This document shows, piece after piece, positions 54,057 through 61,813 of a stretch of DNA of 64,000 bases. Each line of letters begins with the position of its first letter. Positions within the stretch are counted from its first letter, which is position 1. Source of the DNA: Nannocystis exedens (GTDB taxonomy: Bacteria > Myxococcota_A > Polyangia > Nannocystales > Nannocystaceae). The translations under genes were made by a program, and so were the position numbers. The DNA lies in assembly GCF_002343915.1 (NCBI RefSeq), contig NZ_NETK01000001.1, positions 10,626,001-10,690,000 on the forward strand, in the 5' to 3' direction. The notes under the pieces were generated by a model. That model had not been told where the DNA came from, did no database searches, and saw only the letters and a list, made by a program, of their open reading frames with translations.

Positions 54057-55700
54057 TCAGTCCGGGCACGAAAAATTCTTGAAGCGCTGGGCCACCGCCG
54101 ACCGCGGGTGCGCGACCACCAGCGCCGCGGCCCGCGCGGTCGCCCCGGCGCGGTCGCCCTGGCGGCACAAGAGCTCGATCTCGGTGGCGCCGCGCAGGTC
54201 GGCGAACTGGCCGGCGGGGAAGCGCCGCGCGTGCTCGGCGAGGTGCTCGCGGGCGGCCGCGACGGCCCCGCGCGCGAGCTCGGCGCGCGCTCGATCGAGG
54301 ACGGCGATCTCGGCGGCGAGCTCGTCGGCGTCGCCGCTGCGCGGGGTGGTGTGAGCGAGGGTCGCGAGCGGGTCGTGAGAGGTTCCGCGGGCGTCGTCGG
54401 CCGGGGCCGATGATTCGCGGTCGCGGGCCGCCGGAGACGATGGGCCGGCGGGAGGCGGCGAATACGAGGATTCGCGGGAGGCGGGCGATTCGCGGGCGGG
54501 GTGCGGCGAAGGCGAGGATCCGGCGGAGGCCGGAGGCAGTGATGATTCGTGCGAGGGGGCGGGACCGGCGGGGCGGCCGGAGTCGTGGGATTCGCCAGAG
54601 ACCGGAGGCAGTGATGATTCGTGCGAGGGGGCGAGACCGGCGGGGCGGCCGGAGTCGTGGGATTCGCCGGTGAATGGGCGGCCGGCCGAGGGGTCTCTCG
54701 GTGAGAGCGAGGGGCCTACGCCGGCGGTGAGAGCGGTGGATTCGCCAGGGGCGGCGCGGCCTGCTCGCGATTCGGACGCCGAGAGCGAGGGACCTGCGCC
54801 GGCGGCATCGCCGGGGCCTTCGCGGCCTGCCTGGGCAGCGAACGCCGAGAGCGGGGGATCGGGCGGGGTCGCGAGGAGGTCGGGGTCGGTGCGCGGATCG
54901 GCGGAGCCGGTGGGGTGATCGAGCGGGCGGGAGGATGATTCGGCGGCTCGTCCGGCGGTGACGGAGGCGGCGCCCTCGACCTGTCCTTTCGGCCAGGCGA
55001 TGGCGACGGCCCCGGCGGCGGCGACGAGGGTGGTCATCACGGCGGCGCGAGTGGTGGCGAGGACAGCGAGCCCGAGGCCGGTGCGGGTGGTCCACAGGCC
55101 GGGGAGCATGGCGGCCCAGGTGCGCTGGACGGCGGCCGGCGGCGGGGCCTCGCGGGCGCGGGCGGCCGAGAGCTCGCGCTCGAGGCCGGGGCCGCCGAGC
55201 TCGCGCAGCAGCTGTTCGCGGGCCAGACGGACCCGCGAGTAGACGGTGGCGACCGGGATCCCGAGCTCGCCGGCGATCTCGGGGCCGCTCATGCCGTAGA
55301 GCTCGGCCATCTCGAAGGCGGCGCGGGTCGGACCGCCGAGGCGGGCGAGCAGGCGCTCGAGCTGCTCGGCGGCAGCGAGGCGATCCTGCGGGGGGTCGGC
55401 GGGGCCGATCGGGACGGCGGCGACGGCGGCGAGGCGGCGGCTCAGACGAGCGGCGGTGCGGCGATACCGGGAGGCGATCCGGCGGGTCACGCCGTGCAGC
55501 CAGGCCCGCGCCGAGACCTCGAACCGGACCTCGTCGAGGCGGCGGAAGGCGGTCATGAACACGTCCTGGACGGCGTCCTCGAGGAGGGTCGGCGGGACGC
55601 CGAGGCGCCGCGCGGTCGCCCACACGAAGGCGAACTCGGCGAGGTAGAGCTCGCGGAAGGCGCGGATCCGCGAGTCGTCGGGCTGGGGTTCGGAGCGCAT
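54057..55700 (-). CDS. ECF sigma factor with C-terminal membrane anchor and helical domain (module B)
   Basis: The 547-residue protein carries ECF region 2 (FAFVWATARRLGVPPTLLEDAVQDVFMTAFRRLDEV, WLHGVTRRIASRYRR) and region 4 (AAFEMAELYGMSGPEIAGELGIPVATVYSRVRLAREQLL) in residues 1-190. A hydrophobic segment near 240 (VMTTLVAAAGAVAIAW) is followed by a 200-residue Ser/Pro/Gly linker with a 24-residue tandem repeat. The C-terminus holds the helical domain seen in modules A and C (RARAELARGAVAAAREHLAEHARRFPAGQFADLRGA). It should be membrane-tethered with the helical domain outside; release, by proteolysis for example, would be needed for transcription (inference). It is the intact version of the module A gene. 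Confidence 0.88.
   Translation of the reverse strand: MRSEPQPDDSRIRAFRELYLAEFAFVWATARRLGVPPTLLEDAVQDVFMTAFRRLDEVRFEVSARAWLHGVTRRIASRYRRTAARLSRRLAAVAAVPIGPADPPQDRLAAAEQLERLLARLGGPTRAAFEMAELYGMSGPEIAGELGIPVATVYSRVRLAREQLLRELGGPGLERELSAARAREAPPPAAVQRTWAAMLPGLWTTRTGLGLAVLATTRAAVMTTLVAAAGAVAIAWPKGQVEGAASVTAGRAAESSSRPLDHPTGSADPRTDPDLLATPPDPPLSAFAAQAGREGPGDAAGAGPSLSASESRAGRAAPGESTALTAGVGPSLSPRDPSAGRPFTGESHDSGRPAGLAPSHESSLPPVSGESHDSGRPAGPAPSHESSLPPASAGSSPSPHPARESPASRESSYSPPPAGPSSPAARDRESSAPADDARGTSHDPLATLAHTTPRSGDADELAAEIAVLDRARAELARGAVAAAREHLAEHARRFPAGQFADLRGATEIELLCRQGDRAGATARAAALVVAHPRSAVAQRFKNFSCPD
54530..54673 (-). repeat. 72-bp tandem repeat in the sigma linker
   Basis: Two nearly identical 72-bp units (54530-54601 and 54602-54673) encode 24-residue repeats containing SHDSGRPAG and SHESSLPP, between the membrane helix and the C-terminal domain. 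Confidence 0.85.
54980..54997. repeat. 14-bp-period palindrome in juxtamembrane coding sequence
   Basis: CCTGTCC-TTTC-GGCCAGG, cores CCTG 54980 and CAGG 54994; it encodes WPKGQVE immediately after the transmembrane helix of the module B sigma protein. Confidence 0.7.
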
Positions 55701-55743
55701 GGCGGCTCTGAAAAGAGGTCGTCTCCGGCAGTCCGAGGATCTA

Positions 55744-57069
55744 TCACCGCGGATCGCCGAACTTCACCTCGACCCCGAGAGCGAGCCGCGCAGAGCCGGT
55801 GCCGGGGTCGTAGAGGATCCGGAGCTCGCCGTCGGGGCCGGGTTCGCGCACGGCGAGGGTGCCCCGCTGGACGGCGGCGAGGCCCTGCAGGAAGGCCCAC
55901 AGGGCCACGCGCGGGTGGACGCGCACGGCCGCGCCGACGCCCCCGGTCAGGGCGAGCCAGCGGCCGAGGGCGGCGCGGCCGGTGTCGGCGACGGCCGGAA
56001 TCCCGCCGGCCTCGGCACCGAGGCAGATCGGGACCTCGAGGCGGCCGCGGCCGAGGCGGGCGCAGCCGTGGACGGCGACGGTGAAGAGGGAGACGCGAGC
56101 GCGCAGCTCCGGGCGGTCGAGGAGGCGCGGCGCGAGGTAGCCGGCGTGCACCTCGAGGCGGAACCACCGCCACAGGAGGCCGCCCGCGAGGCCGACGCCG
56201 CCGGTCGGGCCCGGGAGCGCGCCGACCTCGCCGAGGCCGTGCAGGCGCAGGAAGCCGCCGGGGCGCCAGCGCGCGCGCGCGTCGGGGGGCGAGCGGTCGA
56301 CGGGGGCGTCGAGGGGCGATTCCGGCGCGGCGGCGGGCTCGGGGCGGGCGCGACGGGGACGGACCCGGGCGCGGCGGCTCGATCGTCGGGGGCCCGGCGG
56401 ACGGGGACGGGCTCGGGGACCGTCGCCGGGGCGCCCGGGGCTGGCGGGACGGGGCGGCGGGCGTCGCCGGGCCGTTGGAAGCGGGCGGGACGGCGGTGGG
56501 GGGCGTCGCCGGGCTCCGGGAAGCGGGCGGGACGGGGGCGGCGGGGGCGTTGGCGCGCTGCCGGGGGCGGACGGGACGGTTCCGGCGGGCGTCGCCGGGC
56601 CGTCAGAGGGTGGCGCGACGGTCTCGGGGGGCGTCGCTGGGCTGCCGGGTGGCGAGACGACCCCAGGAGCGAGGGGCGGGTCGGGCTCGAGCGGCGGGTC
56701 CGCCGGCCCAGGGAGGTCGGCTCCGAGCGGGGGCGCGCCCGGGTTGCCGTCGACAGCGAGGGCGACGACCAGCGCGACGCCGTCGACGAGGGCCTCGCAG
56801 GTCCTGGCGTGGAGGACCCGCCGCTCGCGGCGGCCTGCGACCTCGAGCTCGAGCTGAAGACGATAGCGGTGCGGGCCCTGGGCGCGAGCGCGAGCGACCA
56901 CCCGCGCCTGCCCGGGCTCGAGCGGCTTGCCGCGCCGCCGGGCGATGCCGGCGAGGAGCGCGGCGCGATCGGGGCAGCCGGCCGGGGCGCGCCACTGGAT
57001 GGCGTCGGCGGCCTGCTGCTCGGGGGCCTGGAGCGCGAGCACGAACGAGAGCAGGTGCGCCGCGCTCAT
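55744..57069 (-). CDS. Putative outer-membrane beta-barrel protein of sigma module B
   Basis: The 441-residue protein starts with a short hydrophobic signal. The first domain (about 25-115: IQWRAPAGCPDRAALLAGIARR, YRLQLELEVAGRRERRVLHARTCEALVDGVALVVALA) matches those of modules A and C. A Pro/Arg-rich linker with a repeated SRPLP-ARRRPPP element follows. The last 180 residues are amphipathic strands (GGLLWRWFRLEVHAGYLAP, VSLFTVAVHGCARLGRGRLEVPICLGAEAGG, ARLALGVEVKF), suggesting a small barrel. First gene of the module, 43 bp ahead of the sigma gene. A nine-core palindrome array lies about 190 bp upstream. Confidence 0.75.
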   Translation of the reverse strand: MSAAHLLSFVLALQAPEQQAADAIQWRAPAGCPDRAALLAGIARRRGKPLEPGQARVVARARAQGPHRYRLQLELEVAGRRERRVLHARTCEALVDGVALVVALAVDGNPGAPPLGADLPGPADPPLEPDPPLAPGVVSPPGSPATPPETVAPPSDGPATPAGTVPSAPGSAPTPPPPPSRPLPGARRRPPPPSRPLPTARRRPPPRPASPGRPGDGPRARPRPPGPRRSSRRARVRPRRARPEPAAAPESPLDAPVDRSPPDARARWRPGGFLRLHGLGEVGALPGPTGGVGLAGGLLWRWFRLEVHAGYLAPRLLDRPELRARVSLFTVAVHGCARLGRGRLEVPICLGAEAGGIPAVADTGRAALGRWLALTGGVGAAVRVHPRVALWAFLQGLAAVQRGTLAVREPGPDGELRILYDPGTGSARLALGVEVKFGDPR

Positions 57070-57461
57070 GCGCGCCTCGATCCGCAGGCGCGGTCGTCCG
57101 TGCCGGTGCTGGCCACTGTCGGCAAGGTGTGCGGCAACGGCAGCCCGGCGTCAAGGGCGGGCGAGGAGGACCTGGCCCGAACGACAGGTGGCGCGGACGC
57201 CCGCCCAAAATGGCGAGGTGGGGCGGCCACGGCGAGCCCCCGCTCGGCGGGGCGCGTCACCTCTGCTTCGACGGACATGTGCCGAAGGCCGGGGCGCCGC
57301 GTCTCTGCTTTGACGGACATGTCCTGAAGGCCAGGTGATGTCGACGGGGCTTCGGCGGACATGCGCTGAGAGCCGGGTCAGCGCCGGCCTGCGCGCCGGG
57401 CGGGCCCGGCGTGTCGGGTTTTTACAAGCGCGAGCGCCCCCGGCGGTGCTCTGCTCGGGTC
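57070..57461. other. Divergent intergenic region with nine-core array
   Basis: The 392 bp between the module B barrel gene and the YdeI-like gene contain the 57262-57377 array and no gene. Promoters for both must lie here. Confidence 0.55.
57262..57377. repeat. 14-bp-period array with nine phased positions and a 42-bp higher-order repeat
   Basis: Positions 57262, 57276, 57290, 57304, 57318, 57332, 57346, 57360 and 57374 are in exact 14-nt phase. The sequence repeats at 42 bp: TCTG or GGGG, then CTTYGRCGGA and CATG, then a decamer and CRGG, three times over. CATG falls at 57276, 57318 and 57360. Confidence 0.85.
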
Positions 57462-58043
57462 GTGCCGACCGCGCCCGCGTTGCCCATCATGCTGTTCGTC
57501 GACGCCGAGGCGTTCTCGCGCTGGCTGGCGACGCACCACCGCAGCTCGCCGGGGCTATGGTTGCAGCTGGCCAAGAAGGGCAAGCGCCTGCGCTCGCTGA
57601 GCTACTCGGAGGCGGTCGACGTGGCGCTGACGTGGGGCTGGATCGACAGCCAGAAGAAGGCCCACGACGCCGACAGCTGGTTGCAGCGATTCACGCCGCG
57701 CGGACCGCGGAGCCTGTGGTCGCAGATCAACCGCGAGCGCGTGGAGGCGCTGATCGAGCGCGGGGCGATGCAGCCCGCCGGGCTGGCGGAGGTCGAGCGC
57801 GCTCGCGCCGACGGCCGCTGGGACGCCGCGTACGCGCCGGCGAGCCGCATCGAGGTGCCCGAGGCGTTCGCGGCGGCGCTGGCCCGCAACCCCGCCGCGC
57901 AGGCGGCGTTCGCCGGGCTCGACGGGGCCAACCGCTACGCGATGCTGTGGCGCCTGCAGACGGCGAAGAAGCCGGAGACGCGGGAGCGACGGATCGCCCA
58001 ATTCGTCGAGATGCTGGCCCGCGGCGGGAAGCTCCACGAGTGA
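57462..58043 (+). CDS. YdeI/OmpD-associated family protein
   Basis: The 193-residue protein matches the YdeI family: LFVDAEAFSRWLATHHRSSPGLWLQLAKKG, SLSYSEAVDVALTWGWIDSQKKAHDADSWLQRFTPRGPRSLWSQINRERVEALIERG and the C-terminal RLQTAKKPETRERRIAQFVEMLARG. Members are small cytoplasmic proteins linked to stress such as antimicrobial peptides and are of unknown biochemistry. GTG 57462 aligns with the usual short N-terminal extension; ATG 57489 is the alternative. A six-core palindrome array starts 6 nt after its stop. Confidence 0.85.
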   Translation: MPTAPALPIMLFVDAEAFSRWLATHHRSSPGLWLQLAKKGKRLRSLSYSEAVDVALTWGWIDSQKKAHDADSWLQRFTPRGPRSLWSQINRERVEALIERGAMQPAGLAEVERARADGRWDAAYAPASRIEVPEAFAAALARNPAAQAAFAGLDGANRYAMLWRLQTAKKPETRERRIAQFVEMLARGGKLHE

Positions 58044-58048
58044 GCCGA

Positions 58049-58122
58049 GATGGTCTCTCGGGCATGTCCTCGCAAACATGTCGGCTGGAGCATGTCCTCA
58101 TGAGCCTGTCCAGGCGGACAGG
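58049..58122. repeat. 14-bp-period palindrome array, 6 cores
   Basis: GATG 58049, CATG 58063, 58077 and 58091, CCTG 58105 and CAGG 58119 are all 14 nt apart. The last pair forms a perfect CCTGTCC-AGGC-GGACAGG hairpin. Confidence 0.9.
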
Positions 58123-58363
58123 GAGCTTCGCGCCCGCGAGGTCGGGGACGCAGGCGGCATTCGTCGCTTCGGCGCCGGAATGTCGGCACCCGTGGCAGGT
58201 CCGTCTCCACCAGCCCGGCCCGCACCGTCGCCTCGACGACGGCGAGACCGAGGTCCGGGTCGACGAAGCGGTCCTGGACGCGCGCGCTCTTCCTGGCCGT
58301 GACGGCCAGCGTATCGGCTGGCGCGCGCGGTTCGCAGCGGTCGTGAACGCCCAGGTCCCGCGA

Positions 58364-58395
58364 CAGGGGCGGACGAACATGTCCTGGAGGACAGG
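58364..58395. repeat. 14-bp-period palindrome array, 3 cores
   Basis: CAGG 58364, CATG 58378 and CAGG 58392; ACATGTCC-TGGA-GGACAGGT ends 6 nt before the stop of the barrel gene read from the other strand. Confidence 0.8.
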
Positions 58396-58401
58396 TATCG
58401 T

Positions 58402-59319
58402 TCAGCCGAACACCACGCCGACCATCAGGCCGAAGCACCAGCGCGGGATCTCCCGCCGGACCACCCCCCGCGTGCCGCGGATCGAGACCGCCGGGAGGGT
58501 GAGGTCGATGCCGGTGCGCAGGCCGAGGAACAGGCGGCGGCCGCGGTACTGCAGGAGGCCGCCGATCTCGGTCGAGGACAGCCAGGTGGCGTCGGTGGCC
58601 TTCTCGGCGGCGTGGATGTAGAGGGCGTGGGCGAGGAGGTGGGCGCCGAGCCAGAGGCGGTCGCCGGGGCCGAGCGGGGCGCCGAAGGCCGCGCCGGCGC
58701 CGAAGCGACCGTGGAGCACGGAGATCCCGTGGCGCGCGCCGCCGCTGAAATTGAGGCTGAGGATCGGCTGGACGTGGTCGCGGGCGAGCCACAGGCCGCC
58801 CATGAGGTCGACGCCGGCCTCGAAGCGCAGGCCGCTGCCGAGCTCGATCCGCGGGCCGAGGCCGAGCCAGCCGCGCAGCGCGGGCCGCAGCGGCTTGGCG
58901 GGCGCCGGCTCGCCTGGGCCGGGCTGCCGCGGTGGCTGCTCCTGACCGGCGGACGAGCCGGAGGCCGGCGGGGAGGTCGAACCGTCAAGCGGAGACGCCT
59001 GGTGCTGCGGGTAGACCTCGATCAGCAGGGCGACGCTGGCGGCCAGCTCGCGGGTGCGATCTTCGACGGTCTTGCCCGCGAACTGCACCGCCTGGCCGAA
59101 GCGCTGGCCGTCGCGGAGGGCGATCGAGACGTGGACCTGCCCGGCCTGACCGGTCGGAGTGACGGTGATCTTCCAGTCGTCGAGCGTCGGGCCGATCCGC
59201 GCGCGCAGGCCGGCCTCGAGCCGCCCGGCGTCGACGAGGTCGGTGCCGACTTCGATCGGCGCGGCCGCGAGGACGGCCAGGATCGCGAGCGCGAGGAGCA
59301 CCGGCTGCAGGAGTGCCAA
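58402..59319 (-). CDS. Solitary barrel-type envelope protein, paralogue of the sigma-module barrels
   Basis: From a TTG at 59319 (or GTG at 59301) the protein of about 305 residues has a signal peptide (VLLALAILAVLAAA), an N-terminal domain (VDAGRLEAGLRARIGPT, VHVSIALRDGQRF, DRTRELAASVALLIEV) like those in the sigma modules but without the Cys-Pro motif, a Gln/Pro linker, and amphipathic strands (LRGWLGLGPRIELGSGLRFEAGVDLMGG, LHGRFGAGAAFGAPLGPG, ALYIHAAE), ending VGVVFG. No sigma or lipoprotein gene is joined to it. The start is uncertain because no ribosome-binding site stands out. Confidence 0.65.
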   Translation of the reverse strand: MALLQPVLLALAILAVLAAAPIEVGTDLVDAGRLEAGLRARIGPTLDDWKITVTPTGQAGQVHVSIALRDGQRFGQAVQFAGKTVEDRTRELAASVALLIEVYPQHQASPLDGSTSPPASGSSAGQEQPPRQPGPGEPAPAKPLRPALRGWLGLGPRIELGSGLRFEAGVDLMGGLWLARDHVQPILSLNFSGGARHGISVLHGRFGAGAAFGAPLGPGDRLWLGAHLLAHALYIHAAEKATDATWLSSTEIGGLLQYRGRRLFLGLRTGIDLTLPAVSIRGTRGVVRREIPRWCFGLMVGVVFG

Positions 59320-59707
59320 AAAATGCGGCGGCTGACCAGCGCGCGCAGGGCGATCCGGAGCGACGCGGGCCGGGCGCGGACGGGCCCGGAACAGCGTGGC
59401 CTGGCCGGACAGGCAGGGAGCCGGGGTTCCGCCGAGGCGCGCGAGGCCGGGGCGCAGGGCCGCGAGCCCGGTGATCGTCGCTCGCCGACGCTCCTGACCC
59501 GGGGTCCGGGTCGCGGGAAAGCAGGCGCAGGGCGGGCGAAACCGGTGTGGCCGAAAGGACAGGATGCCGGGCGCCGGTCGGTCGCGGCGCGGGGGGCTCG
59601 AGGGCGCCGTCGACCAGGTGGGTGACGGCGACGAGGACGAGCGCAGCGGGCGGTGCGCGGACCGAAGGGCCATGCGGCTGCGGTCGCGCCGGTCGGGGCG
59701 ATGGTCT

Positions 59708-59778
59708 GCTGTCTCGAGGGACAGGCGGCCGCGATCGCGTCGGGGCCGCGGCGACGGGCTTCTGTCCCGAGAGACAGG
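59708..59778. repeat. Two 2-core 14-bp-period palindromes
   Basis: GCTG 59708 with CAGG 59722, and TCTG 59761 with CAGG 59775, each 14 nt apart, forming CTGTC...GACAG hairpins. Confidence 0.65.
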
Positions 59779-59802
59779 TGGGCCCGTCGCCGGCGAAGAC
59801 GG

Positions 59803-59834
59803 CGAGGCACCTGGCCGATCGGCCAGGTGCCTCG
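59803..59834. repeat. 32-bp perfect palindrome after the module C lipoprotein
   Basis: Every base of 59803-59834 pairs with its partner around the centre GA/TC (59818/59819). It contains cores CCTG 59810 and CAGG 59824, 14 nt apart. It starts 21 nt after the lipoprotein stop and lacks a U-tract; an RNA stem or a terminator is possible. Confidence 0.85.
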
Positions 59835-59855
59835 GGGCTCAGCCGCGCGGGCGGC

Positions 59856-60854
59856 TCACTTGCACACGCCGGGCTGGCCGGGGGTGCAGATGCCGAGGCT
59901 GTTGCAGGTCTTGTAGATCAAGTCCTCGGCGCAGTCGGGGTCGGCGGGGTCGCAGATCGTGCAGTCGTCGCCGCAGGCCTTGTCCTCGCAGTCGTTGTAG
60001 GCCGGCTGGCAGATGCCCGGGAGCTGGTAGACGCACTGCAGCGACTCGTCGCAGACCTTGACCGCCGCGTCCTCGATGCAGTCGGGGTCGGCGGGATCGC
60101 AGAAGGAGCACTGATCGCAGGTCGACTTGCCGCCGCACGGGTCGTAGCCGGGGGACTCGCACAGCTCGTCGCTCACGGGGACGCACTGGCCCTGGCCGTC
60201 GCAGGCCTTGATCACGGCGTCCTCGGCGCAATTGGGGTCGTCGGGGTCGCACTGCGTGCAGGGCTCGCCGCACGGCTTGTCCTCGCACGGGGCCCACCCG
60301 GACTCCTCGCACACCTGGGGGATGCCGACGACGCACTGCAGCGACTCGTCGCAGACCTTGAGCACGAGCGTCTCGGCGCAGTCGGGGTCGGCGGGATCGC
60401 AGATCGTGCACGGGTCGCACACGGCCTTGCCCGCGCACGGGTCGTAGCCGGAGGGCTCGCACAGGTCGGGGGTCTCGGGGACGCACTGGCCCTTGCCGTC
60501 GCAGGCCTTGATGACGTCGGTCTCGACGCAGTCCTCGTCGTCCGGGGCGCACACGCTGCAGCTCGTACCGCAGGGCTGGTCCGCGCACGGATTCCAGCCG
60601 GGACCCTCTTCGCACACGCCGGGGTTGCCGGCCACGCAGGCGCCCTGGGCGTCGCAGGCCTTGATCACCGCGGTCTCGACGCAGTCCTTGTCGTCGGGGT
60701 CGCACACGGTGCAGGCGTCGCCGCACTTCTTGCCCGCGCAGGGCTCGTAGGGGCCGAGCTCGCCGATCGGCTTGTCGATGTCGCAGGCGCCGATCAGCGC
60801 GCCGGCGGCGAGGGCGAGGGCGTACAGCGGGGTGTGGTTTAGGTGAAGTCGCAT
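59856..60854 (-). CDS. Cysteine-rich six-repeat lipoprotein of sigma module C
   Basis: The 332-residue protein has a signal ending AGALIGAC (lipobox) and no Thr-rich linker. The mature part is six repeats of about 50 residues of the form PCAGKKCGDACTVCDPDD, then DCVETAVIKACD, then GQCVPETPDLCE, each with about 9 cysteines. The repeats differ enough to be old. Such tandem disulfide modules suggest a rigid exported rod. It is the last gene of module C, 89 bp after the membrane-anchor gene, as in modules A and B. Confidence 0.85.
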   Translation of the reverse strand: MRLHLNHTPLYALALAAGALIGACDIDKPIGELGPYEPCAGKKCGDACTVCDPDDKDCVETAVIKACDAQGACVAGNPGVCEEGPGWNPCADQPCGTSCSVCAPDDEDCVETDVIKACDGKGQCVPETPDLCEPSGYDPCAGKAVCDPCTICDPADPDCAETLVLKVCDESLQCVVGIPQVCEESGWAPCEDKPCGEPCTQCDPDDPNCAEDAVIKACDGQGQCVPVSDELCESPGYDPCGGKSTCDQCSFCDPADPDCIEDAAVKVCDESLQCVYQLPGICQPAYNDCEDKACGDDCTICDPADPDCAEDLIYKTCNSLGICTPGQPGVCK

Positions 60855-60943
60855 GGGGTAGGTCCTCTCTCGTCGGGGGTCGCCCCTTCATGTCCGCAAC
60901 GCGAACCAGTGGGACAACGCGGGTGGAGATTTCGCGTCGAGGT

Positions 60944-61813
60944 TCACGGGGCGAGGTCGCAGGCGTCGCGGACGCGCCGCGCGAGCGGGCTCCGCGGGTG
61001 GTCGGCGAGGAAGGCGCGAGCGAGCTCGGCGCCACGGGACGGATCGTCGACGCAGGCGGCAGCGGCCGCGAGCGCGCGTCGCTCCGGCGCGAGCACGCCG
61101 GCGGGCCAGCGGCGCGCGTGCTCGCCGGCGTCCCGCGCGGCGGCCCGGGCGTCGCCCTGCGCGAGCGACTGCCAGCCGCGGGCCAGCAGCGCTTGCTCGC
61201 CGCGCAGGTCGGTGGCGGGCGGAGCGGCGCCGTCGAGGTCGGTCGACGCGTCCGCGGGGTCTTCGTCGCGTCGATCGATCTGCGGGCGCGCGGCGGCGCC
61301 GTCGAGGTCGGTCGACGCCGGGGTGGGAGCCCCGCGGCCTTCGCTCGTCGCGGGGTCGCGCGCCGGCGCGGGGCCGGCGGGCCTGGTTCGCGGCCGGACG
61401 ACGTCGACCGCGGGCGCGGGCGCGGCGGCGGGCGCGAGGGCCGGCTCGGGGCGCGGGTCGATGAGGGGCGGGGCGACGAGGCTGGCGCCGCTCGGGGCGG
61501 TCGGAACGGCGTGGGCCGGGCTCATGGTGGCGGCGTCACCTGTCCGCTCGGCCAGGTCGGGGCCGCGCCGGGCCAGCCACAGCAGGACGGCGGCGGCCAG
61601 CGCGAGGGCGACGGCCCACGCGGTGCCGCGGGCGGTGCCGCGGTCGCTCCGGGACATGAGCGGAAGGACATGTGCTTTCGGACCTGTCCCAGAGAGCCTG
61701 TCCTGGACGCGCGCGCGGGCGGCCGGCGGCATGGCGCGGCCGCGGCGATAGGTGGCCAGCAGGGCGGCGGCGCGGGGATCGAGGGCCGGCAGGTCGTCGC
61801 GGGGTTCGGTCAC
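60944..61813 (-). CDS. Membrane-anchored anti-sigma-like protein of module C
   Basis: The 289-residue protein starts at a GTG overlapping the sigma stop as GTGA. Residues 1-60 are cytoplasmic, 63-80 (TAWAVALALAAAVLLWLA) are one transmembrane helix, then a Pro/Ala linker with a twice-repeated STDLDGAA, then a helical domain (EQALLARGWQSLAQGDARAAARDAGEHARRWPAGVLAPERRALAAAAACVDD) equal to the C-termini of the module A and B sigma proteins. It is thus the split counterpart of those fusions and may hold the sigma factor at the membrane. The N-terminal part resembles no known zinc-type anti-sigma domain. Two palindrome arrays lie in the coding sequence. Confidence 0.82.
   Translation of the reverse strand: MTEPRDDLPALDPRAAALLATYRRGRAMPPAARARVQDRLSGTGPKAHVLPLMSRSDRGTARGTAWAVALALAAAVLLWLARRGPDLAERTGDAATMSPAHAVPTAPSGASLVAPPLIDPRPEPALAPAAAPAPAVDVVRPRTRPAGPAPARDPATSEGRGAPTPASTDLDGAAARPQIDRRDEDPADASTDLDGAAPPATDLRGEQALLARGWQSLAQGDARAAARDAGEHARRWPAGVLAPERRALAAAAACVDDPSRGAELARAFLADHPRSPLARRVRDACDLAP
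61539..61556. repeat. 14-bp-period palindrome in juxtamembrane coding sequence
   Basis: CCTGTCC-GCTC-GGCCAGG, cores CCTG 61539 and CAGG 61553, encoding DLAERTG just after the membrane helix of the module C anchor protein. Confidence 0.7.
61655..61700. repeat. 14-bp-period palindrome array inside coding sequence, 4 cores
   Basis: CATG 61655, CATG 61669, CCTG 61683 and CCTG 61697, exactly 14 nt apart, in the cytoplasmic part of the module C anchor gene (encoding SGTGPKAHVLPLMS). Three periods equal 42 bp. Confidence 0.85.

Larger units (their letters stand above)
58044..58401. other. Convergent intergenic region with two arrays
   Basis: The 358 bp between the YdeI-like gene and the solitary barrel gene hold arrays at each end (58049-58122 and 58364-58395). 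I see no gene between them. Confidence 0.5.
59320..59855. other. Intergenic region rich in palindromes
   Basis: The 536 bp between the solitary barrel gene and the module C lipoprotein contain two-core elements at 59400, 59546, 59708 and 59761 and the long palindrome at 59803-59834. ORFs here are shadows. Confidence 0.5.
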
